Assembly: GCF_001641265.1 (NCBI RefSeq)
Contig: NW_020167536.1
Location: 682,001 to 746,000, forward strand
Length of the DNA: 64,000 nt
Source: Pseudogymnoascus destructans
Taxonomy: Eukaryota; Ascomycota; Leotiomycetes; Thelebolales; Thelebolaceae
Direction of reading: 5' to 3'
Made by a program: the position numbers and the translations under genes
In this document: piece by piece, positions 40,491 to 51,822 of the stretch
Layout: every line of letters begins with the position of its first letter
How positions within the stretch are numbered: position 1 is the stretch's first letter
Notes under the pieces: generated by a model
What the model was told of the DNA's origin: nothing
Databases searched by the model: none
Seen by the model: the letters and a program-made list of their open reading frames with translations, nothing else

Positions 40491-41396
40491 TGTAATGGTG
40501 GGTGCACCAGATGTGAGAATCTAGCCACCCAAGGAAGGGATGATTTTACTAAGACAACACACTGTCTTAGGAAACAGAGCCAAAGGGTTGTAGCTTAGAC
40601 TATTCCACAACGCAGCAATCAGGTGTGTGATGTAGTGAAGTGGTTCAGACAAGTTGCAACAAATGTTGAGTCTGGGAACTCAGGGGTAAGTCAGAGGTTA
40701 ACACCTCACTGACTTTTCAGAAACAAGGAGTAACAAGATGAATGCTTGGAAGCTTGTAAAAGACGTGGAAGTATGTGATAGTCAATTTACTGTATTGTCT
40801 GCTTGCCCTTTCTTAAGGAAAGGGCAATCCTATTTATGCTAAAGGAGTGTAGTTCTCTCATTTTCCAAGACTTTCCATGACTAACCAGGCTTGGTAAGTG
40901 TAGTCGACGTAAGAGAAGCCCATAGAACCATCTCCTAGGTTCCTAGCCTATAGGAAGTGAAAGGAGATCCAAGGTCAGAGTACCCCTATAGACAAATTAT
41001 GTCATAACTTAACCAATCTTGTGGGTAACTAAGGAGCGATGACGTGTAATGAATCATAGAGGGTTGTAGAAGCTTTTGGAGCTATCGTTCATGTTCCTAG
41101 GCCTCTAGTTGATAGAGATATGTCATGTGTATTAGCCCAGTAACTAAGGAGTGATGTCATGTAATGAATCATAGAGGGTTGTAGAGATATGCTATGTGGT
41201 CATATCAGCCCAGTAACTAAGGAGCAATGATGTGTAATGAATCATAGAGGGTTGTAGCAATCGTTGAGTAGTATTGCTCTTGTTGTTGGTGTGACAAGCC
41301 AAAATATGTATAGTGACTTGTAGGTTTGAGGAGGAGATTTCTAAGTTTGCTCTTGAGTTTGATAGCAAACTCAGTGCAATGAATGTCAGTATGACA
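40491..41396 (+). mobile_element. 906-bp LTR, copy A
   Basis: Starts TGTAATGGTGGGTGCACC and ends GTCAGTATGACA (5'-TG..CA-3'). The same 906-bp sequence lies inverted at 49834-50739 with few differences. The first 17 bases are duplicated just upstream (40474-40490). No matching target duplication is seen, so this copy may have been rearranged. It separates two parts of an older gypsy element. Confidence 0.85.
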
Positions 41397-41700
41397 CTCA
41401 TGCTACTTGCTCCTCGACCTCCTCTAACTTGTCTAGGGATTTTAGACCACAACTTAGCATCTTAGCACCATAGGTTTTAAGAGCCTTCTGCTGCTTGCGA
41501 AGACGCATGTGATGAGCGTATGCTTCTTAGGCATAGAGGTGAGCATCCTGTTCCTAGAATGCAGCTGCTTTCTCTTTAGCCTTAAGATGCTCTTCCTCCT
41601 TACAAAACTTTCCCTAGTTAGTAGGAGATAGGGCATAAGTGTCACATTTAGAGTTGCAACAAGTACATTCACTATAACGGCAGTAGCTAGAAGTGATGAT
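41397..41700 (-). pseudogene. Decayed antisense zinc-cluster ORF of the old gypsy
   Basis: The minus strand shows KEEEHLKAKEKAAAF, then HHMRLRKQQKALKTYGAKML and CGLKSLDKLEEVEEQVA, with TAG codons where Gln would fit. It parallels LRLRKQKRLIRTRGKDML and RRGLKTLDELDAAEEAERVA of the intact ORF at 51823-52437. Upstream cysteines (CTCCNSKC) may be the remains of the zinc cluster. The position, downstream of pol and on the opposite strand, is the same as in the young element. Confidence 0.7.
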
Positions 41701-42619
41701 GTAAGTATGTTCGCTACAAAGACAGTTACAACATAGCGACATTAGGTTGCTGTTCTTTTTGATGTAGTTAGTAAGAAGATGCATTCCTTAGTTTTTGTGT
41801 GTTTCTTAGAAGGCATGATAGCAGTGTAACCTGCCTAAGTAATTAGGCATTACCCTACTTAAGTAATTAGCGATTTCCTTAGTTAGCAAGACCTATAGGA
41901 CTAGGCTAGAAATACTGGATTTAGTATAACAACTCGATTAAACTCATCACTAGGCAGTATGGATTCTGATATTAGTGTATTAGGGCTAGCTACTTCTACA
42001 TACTAGGGTCTATAAGTGCTATTACCAACTGAGCCTAGGCTATATACTATGGCCATATAGTGGCTTGGCAGCTTCTTTATCAGGCCTTGGTCAAGACCTG
42101 CTCCCTCTACTCACAGAAACACGCGCGCACACACTCTCTCCCGACATACACGCACAAGCCCCAGACATCAGACAGCAGGGAAAGAAAGAACCCTCAGTCC
42201 TTGGCGTGGCTTGGCTTGGCTTGGCTTGGCTTGGCACCCTTACCGGCATAAACTCCGATCGCCGACGCGGACCCGACCGGCCGATAACTCACCCCACCAC
42301 CCATCTCTCTTCCACGTGATAGGTCAACTTCCCCCACGCACACACGCACACACGCACACTGTACATTCCTCTACATCCACCCCCCATCCCACCAAACCCC
42401 TCGCCTCCGTCCGCGGCCACCCGCATGTCAGCCGCTTGGAGGCGTCGAGGAGAGGCCACGGCGAATCTTGGAGGCGTCGAGGAGAGGCCACGGCGAATCG
42501 GTGCTATGTCCGACCGACTACGGTAGCATGGACTATACTGTTGTACTGTGTGTGACGGATGGACGCTTTTGCGAGTCTGGTTTGGCAGCGGGCGAACTTG
42601 CGAGTGACGGGTGGCGGCT
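41701..42619. other. Non-coding, nothing recognised
   Basis: A/T-rich decayed sequence to about 42060, then C/A-rich low-complexity DNA with a GGCTT pentamer run (42207-42232) and a duplicated 33-bp block starting GGAGGCGTCGAGGAGAGG (42437 and 42470). Confidence 0.5.
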
Positions 42620-42626
42620 GGCAGGG

Positions 42627-42767
42627 ACGACAGGGACGACGACAGGGACGACGACAGGGACGACGACAGGGACGACGACAGGGACGACGACAGGGACGAC
42701 GACAGGGACGACGACAGGGACGACGACAGGGACGACGACAGGGACGACGACAGGGACGACGACAGGT
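42627..42767. repeat. 12-bp minisatellite (GGGACGACGACA)n
   Basis: About twelve perfect tandem copies of a 12-bp unit. The open frames it creates on both strands are artefacts. Confidence 0.95.
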
Positions 42768-42954
42768 TAAGGTAAGGTAGGGTGGCCTGGTCGGTCAGAA
42801 GCGGAAGGTGTCCTCTCTCCTCTGTCTGGAGGTGGTAGAGTAGCAAGCACATGGACGGAAAGTGGGTAAGTGGGGCCCCGATCGGGCCAGCTTTATCCCG
42901 GCGCGACAATGGATGGGGGGATGGGATGGGTAATGTAGTAATGATGTAGTAATG

Positions 42955-43018
42955 TAATGTATGTAATTTATGTAATTTATGTAATTTATGTAATTTATGT
43001 AATTTATGTAATTTATGT
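42955..43018. repeat. 11-bp minisatellite (TGTAATTTATG)n
   Basis: About six copies of ATGTAATTTATG-type words. Confidence 0.9.
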
Positions 43019-43258
43019 ATCGTATCGTTGTACGTACGAAGCTGTGTATCACACTTCCATCCCCTTCTCCTACATACGCAGCACGAGCGAACGAGGCATT
43101 TCAGGACGGCGGCGGCGGACGGATAGACAGGGAAACGACGGACACAGCCCACCTCCCCACCTTTTTTTTTATTCTTCCTGATTGGTGCCCTCCTAAGAAG
43201 AACCACACAAGTACCTCCCCCGTACGCCCAGCCCCAGCCCTCCTGCCTCTTCCGCCCT

Positions 43259-43856
43259 AGAGCACCCCCTGCACAGCACCACACAGCACCACACACACCA
43301 ACAAACAGCACCACACACCACCACACACACCAACAAACACCACCACACACCACCACACACACCAACAAACACCACCACACACACCAACAAACACCACCAC
43401 ACACCACCACACACACCAACAAACACCACCACACACCACCACACACCACAACACCACCACACCACAAACACCACCACACACCACCACACACCACCACACA
43501 CCACCACACACCACCACACACCACCACACACCACCACACACCACCACACACCACCACACACCACCAACAACACCACCACACACCACCACACACCACCACA
43601 CACACCACCACACACACCAACAAACACCACCACACACCACCACACACCACCACACACACCACCACACACACCAACAAACATCACCACACACCACCACACA
43701 CCACACACCACACACCACACACCACACCACCACACCACTACACCACACCACCACCACACCACCACACCACTACACCACTACACCACACCACCACCACACC
43801 ACCACACCACCACACCACCACACCACCACACCACCACACCACCACACCACACACCC
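43259..43856. repeat. ~600-bp CACCACACA satellite
   Basis: CACCACACACCA words with occasional CAACAAACA run almost without break and taper into CCACCACA. The long Trp/Val/Cys-rich open frames on the minus strand are created by the repeat and are not genes. Confidence 0.95.
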
Positions 43857-44089
43857 CCTAGCTGTATCTCAAACAGAGGGGGTTGATTAGCGTGGGGTGT
43901 ACTTGCGTGATGGCGGGTGTGAGGTACGTACTAGTACTACGGGGATTTGAAATTCGGGTAGGATGGCTCGGGGTGGGAGTTCCTTCCTTCCCGCCAAGAC
44001 CGCACTGTTGCACGATCCTGAAACGGTCTGGGTGGGGAGGCGCGTACGTATTGTATGTATGTTGGATCCCTGCGAGCGAGGGAAGGAGG

Positions 44090-44177
44090 GGGGGGGAAGG
44101 GGGAAGGGGGAAGGGGGAAGGGGGAAGGGGGAAGGGGGAAGGGGAAGGGGAAGGGGAAGGGGAAGGGGAAGGGGGCA
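44090..44177. repeat. (GGGGGAA)n purine tract
   Basis: GGGGGAA and GGGGAA units, all purines on the plus strand, so triplex or G-quadruplex structure is possible. Confidence 0.9.
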
Positions 44178-44181
44178 GGGG

Positions 44182-44255
44182 GGATGAGATGATGGGATGA
44201 TGGGATGATGGGATGATGGGATGATGGGATGATGGGATGATGGGATGATGGGATG
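44182..44255. repeat. (GATGATGG)n microsatellite
   Basis: About nine copies of GGGATGAT. Confidence 0.92.
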
Positions 44256-44476
44256 GCTCTGATAATCCGCCGTAGGGCAAGGTAGTAGCTATGTCCGGAG
44301 GGAGAGATGGGTGATGGGTGTATGCCGTACGGAGTATAGAGGAAGGGTAGGCCGTCGTATAGAGATGTTGGAGTACGGTGGGAAGTGCAGTGTGTGTATT
44401 CTTCGAAAAAAACATCTCACGCCGTGCTGCATCACCGCATCCTTCGCGCCATCCTCGGCCGTAGCACCACGCACAC

Positions 44477-44622
44477 CACACCCACACCCACACCCACACC
44501 CCACACCCACACCCACACCCACACCCACACCCACACCCACACCCACACCCACACCCACACCCACACCCACACCCACACCCACACCCACACCCACACCCAC
44601 ACCCACACCCACACCCACACCC
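44477..44622. repeat. (CCCACA)n hexamer array
   Basis: About 24 near-perfect hexamers. It resembles but is not the fungal telomere repeat CCCTAA. Confidence 0.95.
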
Positions 44623-45960
44623 TTCCAACCCATCCATCCCTACATCCAGCCAGCCCAAACATAAGCATCCAGATAATGCGTTCGTCCTCCCTCCCCCTCC
44701 CCCCCTTGACCCCCTGTCTTGGCTGTCAGATGCAATATGCAGGGAATAGAGCCCCTGCCAGACATCAGACATGGAGGTGATGTATGTAGCACTATGGGTA
44801 TGGGTATGGCATGGGGCAGGGGATGGGAATACTGTACGCCGCCATCCCTGTCGTATAAGAGGGATAAACCCGCCGCTCACCGCGTGCCAAAAACGCGCAA
44901 ATCTGCCATCATCTATTATCTCACTCGTGCCTCGCACGTGCAAGCAACCCACGCACCCAACCCACCACAAACAGCTCCCCTGCCCGCCTCAACGGCGGGA
45001 CGAGCGGCGCCGACAGGGTCTTGCATCCGTCCCCATCCCCATCCCCATCCCCATCCAGACCAACAAACTAACTAACTAACTAACTGACATGGCTCATCAG
45101 TATCAGCATCACATCGCTCCCTCACCAAGAGATGCGCCATCGTGTTCGATCCTCGGCACTCGCCACCCTGCCTTGCACCTTGCACACACCCCCTCCTCCA
45201 TCTTTCATCTCCCTGTCCTGCTTATTCCTTCCCCCTCCCGCTCCCTGTTTATCCCCCGACCTCGTGCTTATCATCCTTCCGATATTCCCCTCCCTGCCTA
45301 TACCCCCCTCCCCCCCCATTAGGGCTTACCAAGCCCTTGCACCATCCCCCCTACCACCGCTTACACCCCTAATCTATTTCCCCCCCAATCCCCTGCCACA
45401 TCGGCACGGCATCACGGCCCGCGCTCTCGCAACCCATAACCGGGACTTATAGACGGGGATACCATACCGGGGGTTTCGGGGCCGGGATGATGGCGTCAGA
45501 GCGGGTGATGGGGGGGGGAGATAAGGCGTTTTTGTGCGGGCCGGGTGCGGGTGCGGGATGAGATTTTTGCTTGTGGCATGGGGAGGGGGGGGACGGGATC
45601 GGGATGCATGTGCTGCTGTGTGTGGGAGGGGGCCGGCCCGAGGTTAGCGGTGGGACGAAGGAAGAGGATGGGGAGGGATATCCGGGAGGTCGGGAGAGTA
45701 GGCGGCGGTAGAAATTAAATAGGGAGGCAGAGAAAACGGGGGGTGTGAAAAAGTTGATATTTGTGGGTGAGAAACAAAAAAGACAAAAGAGAAAAAAGAA
45801 ACGGGGCAGCCTACGACCATTGATCACCACTAACCCCTCTCTGCATTCAGCACTGCTCTCGCACGTCAAGCACAACATCACTGATGCATACACACAGCTT
45901 GTACACTCTCAAAATGATTGATATCCAGCTACCTAGCATTTTAGTGCGTCCATCTCACTC
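44623..45960. other. C/T-rich intergenic DNA before SOD1
   Basis: No supported gene. It has a CCCCAT pentamer run (45031-45056), an AACT run (45063-45087) and a pyrimidine-rich stretch to 45400, then the 3' flank of SOD1. Confidence 0.45.
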
Positions 45961-45965
45961 GCTAT

Positions 45966-47068
45966 CTAAGCGGAGATGCCAATGACACCGCAAGCGGGAC
46001 GGAGACCAGCGTTACCGGTCTTGAGGGAGTCTGGGTGTCCCCCCTTGCCGAGGTCGTCGGTGCCGGAGTGGACGACGATGGTTCGCTGAGCGGATTAGCT
46101 TCTTGTTCTTATTTTGCTGCCCCTCTGCCCGCTCAACCTCGCTCAACCTGGAGAAAGTTGCTCAGGAGGAAAAGAAGGGAGGTGGAGTGTGGGAGCACCG
46201 CTGGGGAGAAGGCTTACGCCGATGACGCTATCCGGGCCGATGAGCTTGATCAGCTTGTCGGTGGTGGTGCCGATGGAGTTTCCTTGAGCATCGGTGCTGA
46301 AGTTGCCGAGGTCACCAACGTGGCGCTCCTCGTCGATGGGGGCACCGTGGTTCTTGCCACGGGGGTTGACTGAGAAAGGGAAGTTAGTATGATGGTCTGT
46401 TGGCCTCGCAGTGTCTGATTCGTCTGGTCTTCCTTCCTCGTTTCCCTCTTCGTTCTGCCCATTTTGGGTTTCTATTTCCTCATGTCTCTTTCTCTCTACT
46501 CCGCCCTCACGCCACACGTTTCTCCTTCACATCTTTCTCTCCTCCGACCATTGTCCATCTTGACATTGAACAATGATGGATACGGGTATTGTTGAGATAA
46601 ACTCACAATGTGGGCCAGCAGAGGTGCAGCCGTTGGTGTTGTCACCGAACTGGTGAACGTGGATTCCGCGCTGGGCGTTGGCGTCGTTGCCAGTGAGGTT
46701 CCAGGAGATGGTGGTGGAGGAGTTCTCATCAGCCTGCTCGAAGGTGACGGTGCCGAAGACCTTAGAGTCACCATGGACGGTTGCAACTATGCGGGGTTAG
46801 CCAAGCGGGTTCTGGGGGATGGTGTGAAGTGCGGGGTAGCTTGGTAGAGGATAGGAGAGGGTGGAGAGGAGGCTGCTGAGGCGGTTGAGGCTGACAGTCC
46901 CCAAGGTTGCGCCCTTCCTGGTAGAGTAAATAGATGTGTCGATGAATGTGCTCAATTCAGCGCGCGGGAAGCTGCGTCATTGGACAAACTACCACCACTC
47001 CACCGACACAAAAAAACACAAACACAGTAGCAGCGAACTAAACTCGTCCACGTACCTGCTTTGACCAT
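45966..47068 (-). CDS. sod1: Cu/Zn superoxide dismutase
   Basis: Four exons (47068-47056, 46786-46607, 46369-46218, 46085-45966) join to a 154-aa protein, the usual length of cytosolic fungal SOD1. It begins MVKAVATVHGD and shows all metal ligands: GIHVHQFGDNTNGC (two copper His), AGPHFNP (bridging His), the zinc-loop His residues (NHGAPIDEERHVGDLG), and RTIVVHSGTDDLG (last copper His). It ends GLRPACGVIGISA. The enzyme turns superoxide into oxygen and hydrogen peroxide in the cytosol and mitochondrial intermembrane space. The first exon is only 13 nt long, as in other filamentous fungi. Intact and confidently assigned. Confidence 0.97.
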
Positions 47069-47640
47069 CTTGGCGGATTATATTACTGGAATAGAACCTT
47101 TGTGGATATTGAGTAGCGGGAATTAATTCAGAGTCTTTGCTACGAATTGTTGCCTTGAGGTGGGGGGAGAGAAGAAGAGAAGGTGTTCAGAAGTGGGGGA
47201 TAGGTGATTTAATGATGATCAGACAACAAGCTCCTGCCCCGCTCGAGCCGACCACTCATGGGAGCTTGAGTAAGCAGATGGTCACGTGAGCCATGACATC
47301 AGTGCTGGCATGGTTTCCGGATTCTGCAACAAATCGGATATTTTTTTGAATATGATGGAGTGGCAATCTTGTCCTGCTTCTTTCCCGTTTCAGTATCGAT
47401 GGTGTTGCAATGCTGCAATAGCTGATATGCCGTCGTACCTCAGCAATTTCAGATATGACATAATTTGAGGGTTTGTCACGTGCTATGGCTAGATATATAA
47501 AACCCCCGCAAATGCCAAGCATTACCGTGACAGCAAACCCCGAGGACTCCGATATAGGAAACGGGACTAACAGCCTCCTTTCGCGCCATGCCGGATGCCA
47601 TGCTGTGGTACTCTACTTCAGTAGAAACTGTATCCACAAT
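47069..47640. promoter_or_regulatory. SOD1 upstream region
   Basis: It should contain the SOD1 promoter. A/T-rich stretches and a TATATAAAA near 47493 are visible, but the latter faces away from SOD1. No gene is supported. Confidence 0.4.
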
Positions 47641-47649
47641 TTAGGCCCC

Positions 47650-48184
47650 TCCCTAGCAACGCCCAGTATCGATATAGACTCAGAAGACGAGCTATACGTA
47701 TCGCAAAGCCATCACGATACTGAGCCAGAATGGAAGCGATGGATGAAGGAGCCGACAGTTGGTAGGAACACAGATATTCTCAAATATTGGCAGAGTAAGC
47801 AATTCCAATATCCGTTGATTGCTTCTATAGCAAAGGATCACCTAGCTATTCCAGCTACCTCAGCAGACTCGGAACGAGTATTTAGTGTTGGCGGTGATAT
47901 TATCACAAAGAAACGGAACAGATTATCACCGTCTACACTTAGATATCTACTTTGCTTACGGAATTGGGGTATTATATCACAAGGCGACGACAAGGACAGC
48001 GGCGACGATGCAGATAATGAGAGTTAGAATAGTAAATACAGTCAATTTCTATTTTATATGCGAGTACTACTGTACTCACGGTATTCGAGTACCGGTATTC
48101 AAATACCGGTACTCGAGCTTCAATTTTGAGTACTCTACTCGAGGATGCTCGAGTAGTACTCAGAGCGGTATTCGGGCAACACTG
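47650..48184 (+). mobile_element. hAT element fragment 4 (C-terminus and one end)
   Basis: A plus-strand frame reads DSEDELYVSQSHHDTEPEWK, DHLAIPATSADSERVFSVGG and LRYLLCLRNWGIIS, ending at 48027. This is the dimerisation end of a hAT transposase very close to remnant 3. After it come GAGTACCGGTATTC palindromes and the terminus GGGCAACACTG at 48184 (inverse CAGTGTTGCCC), the same start as at 28193. The rest of the element is missing. Confidence 0.85.
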
Positions 48185-48629
48185 GTGAAAGGATGAAAAT
48201 GAAGAATCGTTTAATATGGCTGGGACTGTCTCAATGGGTTTACCGTTTGGATACATATGCTATGTGAGAATGATGAGATGTTAATCTAGACCGAGCGTAC
48301 GCAGTGTTATTTTCTCATCACGCAACCAGTCAAGGGTAAGTGAGCCTATTGTATAACTGTATCTGTGCATGGTGCACCACACCCCGTCGTATTGACGGCC
48401 CCAAGGCGACAGTACAGAAGCGGTTTAATATGATGCCGTACAAGAATCAGCACGCATATCGGTGAGAAGAAAAGGTATCGCGACTTCACTTGGCATCTCG
48501 ATGAATTCGTCCGTCTTAGGTGACGACGATGTGTTTAAAATATGGAAATCAATATATAGTGGATAACCTCGACGCTTGAGATTAAAATATATCTACAAAC
48601 CATCCACCTCGCAACACAGCTATAGACAC
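48185..48629. other. Intergenic, nothing recognised
   Basis: No feature is supported apart from being upstream of the small ORF that follows. Confidence 0.4.
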
Positions 48630-48911
48630 ATGTCGGTCCCTATCGCTTTCAAGCTTTCCAGCCCAAACGATAACGATGTTATTATCCTCACCGCCGATAT
48701 GACCTTGGAGGCGGTCCAACGAACCGCTTACGCAGCTATCCATGACCGAGTTCCTCAACAATACTTCGACGAATTTGGCGGCGACATGGAAAAGTTGGGA
48801 GATCTGGGTCGAATGGACGACTACAAACCAGAGCTTCCCCGCCACGACCGCTATTACCGAGTCGAACGTCGCCGCAGTGATCCAACTCTTGGAGTTGAGA
48901 CGTGGGGTTGA
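48630..48911 (+). CDS. Hypothetical small protein
   Basis: From ATG at 48630 an open frame of 93 codons reads MSVPIAFKLSSPNDNDVIIL and then DRVPQQYFDEFGGDMEKLGD. A second frame from 48742 to 48948 continues more plausibly (AAVIQLLELRRGVDVLKGSL), so a short intron or shift may join them. There is no family I recognise. Low confidence. Confidence 0.3.
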   Translation: MSVPIAFKLSSPNDNDVIILTADMTLEAVQRTAYAAIHDRVPQQYFDEFGGDMEKLGDLGRMDDYKPELPRHDRYYRVERRRSDPTLGVETWG

Positions 48912-49150
48912 TGTTCTCAAGGGCTCTCTGCCAGAGGCTTCTCAATAAGTTTAGTGGCTAATTCTTTTGGCGAAGCTATGGGGCTTAGATCGGAATATAT
49001 TGAGGATTTATTCTGATATTTGAAAAGCTACGTGGATACAGGCCGCGGGACTGAGGTGGAATGGGTGTGTAAAGCGTAAGCCTAAGGTCTCACGGGAGTC
49101 TAGAGAACCAGGTCAGGAGGCAGGAAGGTATCGTATTCAGTAAGCACAAT

Positions 49151-50850
49151 ACAGTAAAGCACCGTTATAACGATTCTCGATTAAGCGATAACTTCATTAT
49201 TGCGATATTTTTCCTGGTCCCGACAACACCACCATACAATTACCGATACTCACGATATCGGTGCTCCCTTTCCCAAATATCGCTTTATCCGTGCTATGGT
49301 GTTCCTATTCAGACCTTGAAATGACGAAACGATTTGCAATAACTATTGAGCAACGCCGAGCTCTACGCAAGTGGGCACATCAACAACACCCGAAGCCTTC
49401 TCAAAAGCAATGTATCGAATGGTTCTCTCAGAACTACGGCCATAAACTCAGTCAGTCGACAGTTTCCGAGTCTTTAAGCTCACATTTCGAAGATCTAGAC
49501 AAAGCTATACAACCTACGGGATCACGACTATGAGTTGGACAGTGGCCAGAAGTGGAGCGACTCCTTATTATATGGCAGCAACGAATTCAATCACGTGGAG
49601 GTTTTACAAGCAGTGATATACTGTAAGGACACAGGGCACCCAGCTCACAGTAATAGCATATGAGAGTGCGAGTCGGTGAATTTCAGGAGGACATTTATAA
49701 TATGGACGAGACAGGCCTATACTGGAAGATGATGCCGTCTCGAGGGCTTGCAACACAAACACTTCCAGGATTAAAGAAGGAGAAAACTCGAATTAGCCTT
49801 GTCTTTTGTGTTAATGCTTCTGGAACTGATCGCTGTCATACTGACATTCGTTGCACTGAGTTTGCTATCAAACTCAAGAGCAAACTTAGAAATCTCCTCC
49901 TCAAACCTACAAGTCACTATACATATTTTGGCTTATCACACCAACAACAAGAGCAATACTACTCAACGATTGCTACAACCCTCTATGATTCATTACATGT
50001 CATTGCTCCTTAGTTACTGGGCCGATATGACCACATAGCATATCTCTACAACCCTCTATGATTCATTACATGACATCACTCCTTAGTTACTGGGCTAATA
50101 CACATGACATATCTCTATCAACTAGAGGCCTAGGAACATGAACGATAGCTCCAAAAGCTTCTACAACCCTCTATGATTCATTACACGTCATCGCTCCTTA
50201 GTTACCCACAAGATTGGTTAAGTTATGACATAATTTGTCTATAGGGGTACTCTGACCTTGGATCTCCTTTCACTTCCTATAGGCTAGGAACCTAGGAGAT
50301 GGTTCTATGGGCTTCTCTTACGTCGACTACACTTACCAAGCCTGGTTAGTCATGGAAAGTCTTGGAAAATGAGAGAACTACACTCCTTTAGCATAAATAG
50401 GATTGCCCTTTCCTTAAGAAAGGGCAAGCAGACAATACAGTAAATTGACTATCACATACTTCCACGTCTTTTACAAGCTTCCAAGCATTCATCTTGTTAC
50501 TCCTTGTTTCTGAAAAGTCAGTGAGGTGTTAACCTCTGACTTACCCCTGAGTTCCCAGACTCAACATTTGTTGCAACTTGTCTGAACCACTCCACTACAT
50601 CATACACCTGATTGCTGCGTTGTGGAATAGTCTAAGCTACGACCCTTTGGCTCTGTTTCCTAAGACAGTGTGTTGTCTTAGTAAAATCATCCCTTCCTTG
50701 GGTGGCTAGATTCTCACATCTGGTGCACCCACCATTACAATCGCCTACCTGTGTGGATGATTGGACGATATAAACAGCCGCGCGCACTTCGAAATATTGA
50801 TATACCATCAATGGGAGGGCAATGGCGTGCTTCAAAATAGCGGGTCGTTA
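49151..50850 (+). mobile_element. pogo/Fot element remnant 4, split by a solo LTR
   Basis: The 5' TIR starts TACAGTAAAGCACCGTTATA. A transposase pseudogene starts at 49321 (MTKRFAITIEQRRALRKWA, a helix-turn-helix), has stops near 49531 and 49622-49658 with part of the middle missing, then YNMDETGLYWKMMPSRGLAT and LVFCVNASGTDR. Exactly at this Arg codon a solo LTR is inserted. Beyond it the frame resumes with LPVWMIGRYKQPRALRN, SMGGQWRAS. The catalytic second half is lost after about 50850. Confidence 0.85.
49834..50739 (-). mobile_element. 906-bp solo LTR, copy B, with 5-bp duplication
   Basis: Inverse copy of 40491-41396, same length, TG..CA ends. It is flanked by ATCGC at 49829-49833 and 50740-50744. 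Removing it restores the pogo reading frame GTDR-LPVW, which proves the boundaries. No internal retrotransposon sequence lies next to it. Confidence 0.95.
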
Positions 50851-50877
50851 CAATCATTCAGGGGGGGGGATAGTAGG

Positions 50878-51022
50878 TATAGTGACTATTAACTGGAGTC
50901 CTTCTTCCGAGGCCTCTAGTCCCTTTTAGCTAGGCGCCCTATGCCCTAGTTTACCAAGCCCTACGGGCCCTGCCAATAGGGGCCTCACGTGGTGGCACGT
51001 GATGGCCTCCCTTACAGTCGCA
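50878..51022 (+). repeat. Left arm of a ~145-bp inverted repeat
   Basis: The inverse of this segment matches 59043-59193 at roughly four bases in five, including GGCCATCACGTGCCACCACG and GAGGCCTCGGAAGAAGG. The outer end is a G9 run. The two arms enclose an F-box-like fragment and the complete gypsy element. Confidence 0.75.
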
Positions 51023-51299
51023 CTATTGGCTCCAAAGGAACCCAGCGTTGGCATTGACACATGTTCGGCTGCTATACCCCTTGCGAAATTTCTTAGATAT
51101 CAGGGAACATCTATTGCACCCAAACCTCGAGTATCTTGAACTTAAAATGTCACCTTTTCCTGTGCAACTGGGGCCACCTTTTCCTATACAACTTGGGGGG
51201 GGGGGGCACCATCTCGGCTTCGGCGGTTGCGATTTGAGACCAGAGGCTTTTGTGATAGCATTGTGGAAGTTCTCAAGTGCTGCAAGTTTTTGACGGAAT
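51023..51299 (+). pseudogene. F-box/LRR-like gene fragment, left part
   Basis: Reads LRNFLDIREHLLHPNLEYLE with leucine-rich repeat character, then CDLRPEAFVIALWKFSSAAS up to the gypsy insertion. It resembles the LRR region of fungal F-box-type proteins. It continues at 58300. Confidence 0.45.
51295..51299. repeat. Left 5-bp target duplication of the gypsy element
   Basis: GGAAT, repeated at 58300-58304. Confidence 0.95.
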
Positions 51300-51774
51300 T
51301 GTAACGCTGACTTCTAAACGATAGAAGACACAGAGGTTCTCTTGCGTAAAGGTTTACTTATCAGAGGAGGCAGGGGATCAGACACAAAGGCTTCAAGTAA
51401 CACGTTACTAGTATATAACAAATACTGTATTGAGTTGAGCACGAAGCTCCTATCTAAGGAAATACTATCTACTTATATAGTGGCGTCGTGCCTAGTGGAC
51501 TCTTGGGAACTCACTCGAGTCCTCGGAGTCCTGGACTCTTAGGACTCTTCTCATCATCCTGCGAGTCCATCACGTGCCTAGTGGACTCCTGGGAACTCAC
51601 TCGAGTCCTCGGAGTCCTGGACTCTTAGGACTCTTCTCATCATCCTGCGAGTCCGTCACGTGATACTTTCGGAACTACTATTCCCCGCTGCCCCTCCAGG
51701 TACCAGGGCCGGTCTCATGCGACCTCCCTCCTTCCTGTCCTGTAGTTGGCCAGCCTTCTTGTTCCGTCGTAACA
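51300..51774 (-). repeat. 3' LTR of the gypsy element
   Basis: 475 bp. Ends on the plus strand TGTAACGCTG .. CGTCGTAACA. It contains two copies of a ~95-bp block starting GTGCCTAGTGGACTC, rich in GAGTCC/GGACTC words. It differs from the 5' LTR at CCATCACGTG (51570 region) against CCGTCACGTG. Confidence 0.95.
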
Positions 51775-51822
51775 CTCGCTCCCTTCCCCTGGGCATTCGT
51801 CTCGAATCCTATAAGTACGTCC

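Noticed and set aside
42289..43765. Long Trp/Val/Cys-rich ORFs on the minus strand
   Set aside because: They are read through the CACCACACA satellite and other simple repeats and have no non-repetitive core.
44477..44622. Interstitial telomere repeat
   Set aside because: The hexamer is CCCACA, not the fungal CCCTAA, and neighbouring arrays are ordinary microsatellites.
44289..44970. Gly/Cys/Val- and Thr/Pro-repeat ORFs
   Set aside because: Products of the (CCCACA)n array in different frames.
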